Part shown: positions 59,701 to 64,000 of the stretch, piece by piece | Numbering within the stretch: position 1 is the first letter of the stretch | Layout: every line of letters begins with the position of its first letter | Origin: Thuidium tamariscinum | Taxonomy: Eukaryota > Streptophyta > Bryopsida > Hypnales > Thuidiaceae | Length of the DNA: 64,000 bases | Assembly (NCBI GenBank): GCA_947034885.2 | Contig: OX344751.2 | Location: 44,483,082-44,547,081, forward strand | Reading direction: 5' to 3' | Notes under the pieces: generated by a model | The model's database searches: none | Told to the model about the DNA's origin: nothing | Seen by the model: the letters and a program-made list of their open reading frames with translations, nothing else | Program-made: the position numbers and the translations under genes

Positions 59701-62700
59701 ACCCAATGCTACTTAATGTTAGGATAGATGCATTTTTCATTTCTACATTGATTTGAAAAGTCATCTATTGGCCACTTTTTGGCCTCATTGTCATGGTCTT
59801 TACAAGGTTAACCAAGATCAACCATGATGAACATGGTTCACTTGCATTTGGTTCAAAAAAATTTAGAATTAAGGATTTCTAAAGTTGCTACAAAATAAGA
59901 GGGGTGAAATAAGAGGGGTGTTTTCAACACTCATTTCAAGATTAATCAAGTAATATCATCTCTAACAATGACAATAACAATGAAAGGCAAAATACTTGCA
60001 CTTGTCGCACTCATAACCTAAGCAAATAAAAACCAACAACTTTATAGAATCATTATTCCATTGTAAAATTTAATACAGTTTATGAGTGATTTCAAAGAAA
60101 GATTAAAAGGTACGGCATTGTGATAGAATGCTTACCAAATGTGTCCAACGCTTTGCAAGAGGATAAGTGCAATTGAGGAGCAATTGAATAGCTACAAGAA
60201 CTTGAAATTGGTTCCAAAGTCTACTCAACAACATAGCAAGGAAAAAACTAGTTAGATCTAAGTCATGCATTTATTGTTTATTGGAATATTAATTAAAGAT
60301 TCACATTCATTGTTATAAGGCATTGCAACAACTTTGGAAAGAAGATGAAAGAGGTTATTCTTCAATTCTTCATCTAATTTAGTAAAGGCTTGAAACAACA
60401 ACTACAAAGTATAGGCAATAAGATTGAAATTTTACCTAAAAGCCTTCAATTGAGATAGTACCACCGTATACAACAGTATGAGGGCTCCCAAAAAAGTCCA
60501 TCCTTGGGAAGGAGTCACTACACCAGTTACAAGTGGTCGTAGTTTAGTTCTCTCCACCTGCAAAGAAATAAATGTCAAAAATCTTAATTTTCAACTCATC
60601 TATAGTTAAGATAATTCCTTAATTGACTCCTTAGCTCCATATTTCTAATGATGAAAAGAATGTTTCATCAACCTATTTTCTTCAAAAAAATTTGACTTAG
60701 AAAAATGATGCTTGAATTTTTTTTTAAATTGCCTTTCTTTAAGACCAATGTAGTCGCCAAGTTGTGGTAAAAATAACATTTTTGCACAAAAAATAAGCAA
60801 AATTTTCAAATTTTCAAATAAGGAGTGGACTCTCATAGATTAATATGGCATTGAGACAATTTAGATGATGATTCAAATGCAATAATTGGCAAATTATGTA
60901 GAAGACCAACATCTCTTTTGAATATTTCACTAGTAGAAGGCTACCAACAATTAGAAGTAGTAAAACTCAAAAAGGGTTCTAAAAGTGTCTTCTAATCCAC
61001 GGCATCTAATGGGGTGATATTTCATTCTTCAATTTACTCATTGCAAATGTTCAAAATTGACAATGCCTTCAACAAACTATTGTAAAAAAATCTTTAAAAT
61101 ATAAAAAGTTCATAATTATTAATAATAAAACAAAAAATAATGTACAAAAATGGATTTCATATTTTAAACTCTTATTTAAAATATACTAGTTACTTCTATT
61201 CAAAAGAGCCAAAGGTTAGTTTAAGTACACCACCTATTTAATTTCTAGCACTTTAATAGTTTATTTTTTATCACTGTGCTTTTCAAAACATACTTGATAA
61301 AAAAAATCTAAAATCCTCTTTTGAGTTTTGACTTCCAACAAGATCCAACAAAAACATAGACAATTTCATTGAATAATAGGAACAATGTTTGATTGCTTAT
61401 TTGGATACATTTTGATGAACAAAGATTACATTGCTAGACCCAAATGGGTGTTCTAAACAATTTGAGTTTGCTATACTAGTAAGATTTAGAGTACCAAAAT
61501 GGTGACATTCAAAGCATAAAGCTCTAAAACCAACCCAAGAGTGGCATTGATTTACATTGCGCAGAAACCCACTTTCCAAAGTAGCAACCTCAAGAAATTC
61601 TACCAATTTTATGAAATTGACAATAGATTGCTAAAAGGGCTTGTACATGATCCTTTTCATAGAACTTAAATAGAGCATGCTCTAAAATGGAGCACCTCCT
61701 TAAATATACCTTGTTTCTACATGTTGCTTTTTCATAGCCCTTGTGTACATTTTAGGAGGTAATCCAATTTAGAGCCCTAGGCCACTTCAACTTCAAAATT
61801 TTATAACTAATTCTGCCAAACTCCAAAAAATATGAAACGACTTGGGTTAGATGCCAATTCCACTTGCCTTTTTAGGAAATTTTATTGAAAATATTTCAAG
61901 ATGTTTCACCTCCCTATAATTCAGTTCCAGCCCTTAGATGAGCCATTTAAGGACCTCGTACCTTACATACAAGTGTAAGGGTTCAAGTAAACTCATAGAC
62001 CCAGACATGCAGGTGAAAAGTACTGAGGTTGCGCAAGTGCTTGCCTTTCCGTCGAAGTCCTTGTCGCACAAGTCGTTGACAGTGCAAGCGGCACTGCGAA
62101 GAAGCGCAGCTGCAACGGCAAGCAGTGCCAAGATTCTCCAATCAGGCAATCTTCCGTTTTCGGTTGCCAAAGCGACCCCCCTGCAAGATGGAATCAACAA
62201 TCGGCATGTCCGAATTCAATTATTAGGCCAGTGAAAAACAACAAGCATCATGACTCAATGGATGGTCACAATTGTTGAGCAAGATGGCGGTTTCCAAAGG
62301 GACAAAGCTGTGAGACTCAAAGTGCGTGTGCAGAGCTTTGATTACTAGAATTGCTATATAGATCTGGAACATCCATTTCGTTCAAGTGACGCGATTCCAG
62401 CACCAAAAATGGTGACATTGTAAGGATTTATATTTCAGAACAGGTGTTGGGGAAGGAGCCAAGTATTGGAATACCGCCAATTTGAACGAAATTCACATTC
62501 TGAGGTCTCAGACAAGTACCAATTTCAAGAAACGGTGCCGACCCATATTGTCGAATATGATGATAGTCATGATGCTTGAATGTCAAGTGCTCGAAGATCG
62601 AAATGGACTCAATGGACGCAGCCCAAATTAAATGAATACGGTACCCCTCTGAATCAGGTGATGTTAATGTTGACTCATCTAAATTAATTACCGGTATATC

Positions 62701-63567
62701 AATCGAATTACTCAATGAATCTAAAAACAGAATTCCATGGTCTTTCCTGCATAACGATGATTATATGATGGCAAACGCAAGCAGATGACTTTGGCCACCA
62801 GGGGTGCTTCTTTTTTTTAGCAAATAACTACAATTTGACTCTGAATGGCACGGATTCAGTCATCTAACCCATTACATGCGTCCTGGTTTTCCGAGAGTAC
62901 GTGTCGACAGCTTTTCAGAGCACAGGGAGCTCTGAGGATTCCTGAGAGCAACTCAGTAACGACATGGTACACATCTGAGCATTTGAAGGCCGCCAGGACG
63001 TCACATTCCAGCACTGGCCACGGCACCGATATATGCCAAAAGAGAGAAAAACGGAGAATGATTGTTCTCCGACGAAACATGCACGGCATTCAATCTTAGA
63101 AAATGTGCCCGTATTTGAAATTAACAAATTGTCTACACAGACTGTACGTTTTCAAATTCGAATAGGTAATTGGCTCACCAGTAAAACGGCCATAAAAAGA
63201 GCAACCACGGTCCATCCAGCCACCGCTTGTCCACCCTTGCCAGTTGCAAATACGGCTGCAGGCTCTCGGACACCGCATCCATCAACCGGGGCGCAGATTC
63301 CTCCGGCACTCTCGTCTGGACAGCACTTCGTGCAGACGCCTCCTCTTCTTCCTCCCCTCTCACTGCCGAACATGTCGTAGTCAAATTCACGCGTCGCGAG
63401 ATGCTGAGCTTGGCAGGGGACTGTCTCCCGAACAGCTGAGCTCTGACGATCCGGACTCTGAACGTCGACTGACGTGCTCGGAGAGCGGAGGACATACTTG
63501 ATCTAGCGATCATGGAAGCATCGTTGCTTCGGCTCGCGGTCAGGGAATAGCCAAACGATAATGCCAT
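56755..63567 (-). CDS. COQ2: 4-hydroxybenzoate polyprenyltransferase-like protein (UbiA family), 7 exons, 398 aa
   Basis: UbiA membrane prenyltransferase; the best match is COQ2/PPT1, which attaches the polyprenyl tail to 4-hydroxybenzoate in mitochondrial ubiquinone synthesis. Exons in transcript order: 63567-63179, 62180-62045, 60557-60436, 60220-60136, 58884-58587, 58122-58026, 56824-56755. Phases give 399 codons. The start is the first ATG after an in-frame stop. Residues 1-80, rich in Arg and Ser, look like an organelle transit peptide. The first Asp motif is N165-D166-xx-D169-xxx-D173 (TVNDLCDKDFDGK) and the second is D299-xx-D302-D303 (YAHQDLKDDVEAG). NWGVFLGWSA, WQISTVD and the C-terminal membrane segment also match. 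Intron 2 has a GC donor. The usual DKPIGTWLL segment reads DKRWLDGPWLL (113-123), so a specialised UbiA paralogue is possible. Arabidopsis PPT1 is about 407 aa. Confidence 0.85.
58543..58573. repeat. Short interstitial telomere-like repeat in intron 5
   Basis: Reads TTTAGGGTTAGGGTTATGGG and continues TTATAGGGTTT. On the gene's strand it is the plant telo-box sense (AACCCTAAA), starting 14 nt past the exon 5 end. Confidence 0.7.
59053..59329. mobile_element. Stowaway-like MITE, subfamily AGGTAGGTACACC, in prenyltransferase intron 4
   Basis: Ends AGGTAGGTACACCCAAAAG and CTTTTGGGTGTACCTACCT, with TA on both sides. About 275 bp, colinear over its whole length with the copy at 56265-56530 (ATACATTTCCAAAATCA, GTAGATGGCGCTTTC, TTTGACTGTTAATGACTT). 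Non-coding. Confidence 0.8.
62461..62495. repeat. Solo end of a TTCGTTAAAATGG-type element
   Basis: GGAATACCGCCAATTTGAAC followed by GAAATTCAC resembles the right end of the family at 24 kb with one substitution. No partner end was found nearby. It lies in prenyltransferase intron 1. Confidence 0.4.
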
Positions 63568-64000
63568 GAGAGTGGACACAGTTAGCTCCAACTACACAGA
63601 GTTTCCAGTTCAGTCCCTAGAACAACTAGAAGGCTGAAGTTCCAAACGGCTTGGCAACGGTCTCGCAGTGACTGCCAGAAATCTGCTAACAATTTTGCAA
63701 TGGTTTGGTACAACGTTGTGCAAGCTAAGTTATACTCAACGATTTGAGGTTGCACTAGAGATTGCATTAGTTTAATTAATTTGGAACAGTTGTGGGCAAA
63801 AAAAATTCAATATGCGTGAATGGGTTCCGTGTCCAAGATTTCTGCAAAAAGTTTCGAGCATTCTTGTTTGCAAATGGATCGCATACAGTAGACCATGGTT
63901 GATTCTTTGCCGAAGTCCACTTATACTTCAAGAAAGGTTATAGTTGAAGGTTCCCTCCCGGGTTCCATCGATCAACAGGTCGTGCAATATCTATACTTTA
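63568..64000. promoter_or_regulatory. Presumed promoter/5' UTR of the prenyltransferase gene
   Basis: Upstream of the minus-strand start. No gene is visible to the window edge. No TATA box or other motif can be named with confidence. Confidence 0.3.

Noticed and set aside
63568-63591. Prenyltransferase start at 63591
   Set aside because: The codon is TTG, directly after an in-frame TAG. The first ATG is at 63567.
1-64000. tRNA, rRNA or organelle DNA insertions
   Set aside because: I saw no convincing cloverleaf, rRNA core sequence or organelle gene, but a covariance-model scan was not possible.

Overview
The window is nuclear DNA of a land plant. The genes have many introns with GT-AG borders, and the intergenic DNA is very AT-rich and full of transposon remnants. 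Three genes of the types expected in plants are present: a 2-oxoglutarate dioxygenase, an F-box protein and an HDA9-type histone deacetylase. A ubiquinone-type (COQ2-like) prenyltransferase and a small secreted protein complete the set. I cannot fix the species. The divergent proteins and the LINE type would suit a bryophyte or other early-diverging lineage, but that is inference.

Layout. 1-3.3 kb: degenerate repeats, a minisatellite ORF and an unrecognised exon-like fragment. 3.3-8.0 kb, minus: an 11-exon 2OG-Fe(II) dioxygenase (341 aa), with a small GC-rich hairpin just upstream at 8.36-8.48 kb. 8.5-12.7 kb: AT-rich repeats. 13.3-14.8 kb, plus: a two-exon F-box gene (468 aa), followed to 18.2 kb by four partial tandem copies of its 3' end. 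Two of these are neighbouring 645-bp units in which I saw no difference. 18.2-32.3 kb: transposon-rich DNA containing one small GC-rich gene for a predicted secreted protein (25.27-25.67 kb). 32.3-40.1 kb: a near full-length but decayed L1-type LINE, with a TIR element inserted in its ORF1. 40.1-46.5 kb: more repeats. 47.0-52.9 kb, plus: a 14-exon class I histone deacetylase (431 aa). 52.9-56.5 kb: intergenic DNA with a Harbinger-like MITE. 56.8-63.6 kb, minus: a 7-exon COQ2-like prenyltransferase (398 aa).

For the four intron-containing genes I joined exons by hand, checking splice sites, reading phase and family similarity. In each case the phases add up to one open frame. The genes have unrelated housekeeping or regulatory roles and do not form a cluster.

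The most notable non-gene content is a family of non-autonomous TIR elements with termini close to GGGTSATTGCAAGAAACAC and 4-bp target duplications. There are five copies. One is a ~1.1-kb almost perfect palindrome, one sits in the LINE, and one can be compared with a related empty site in the same window. No transposase is visible for it here.
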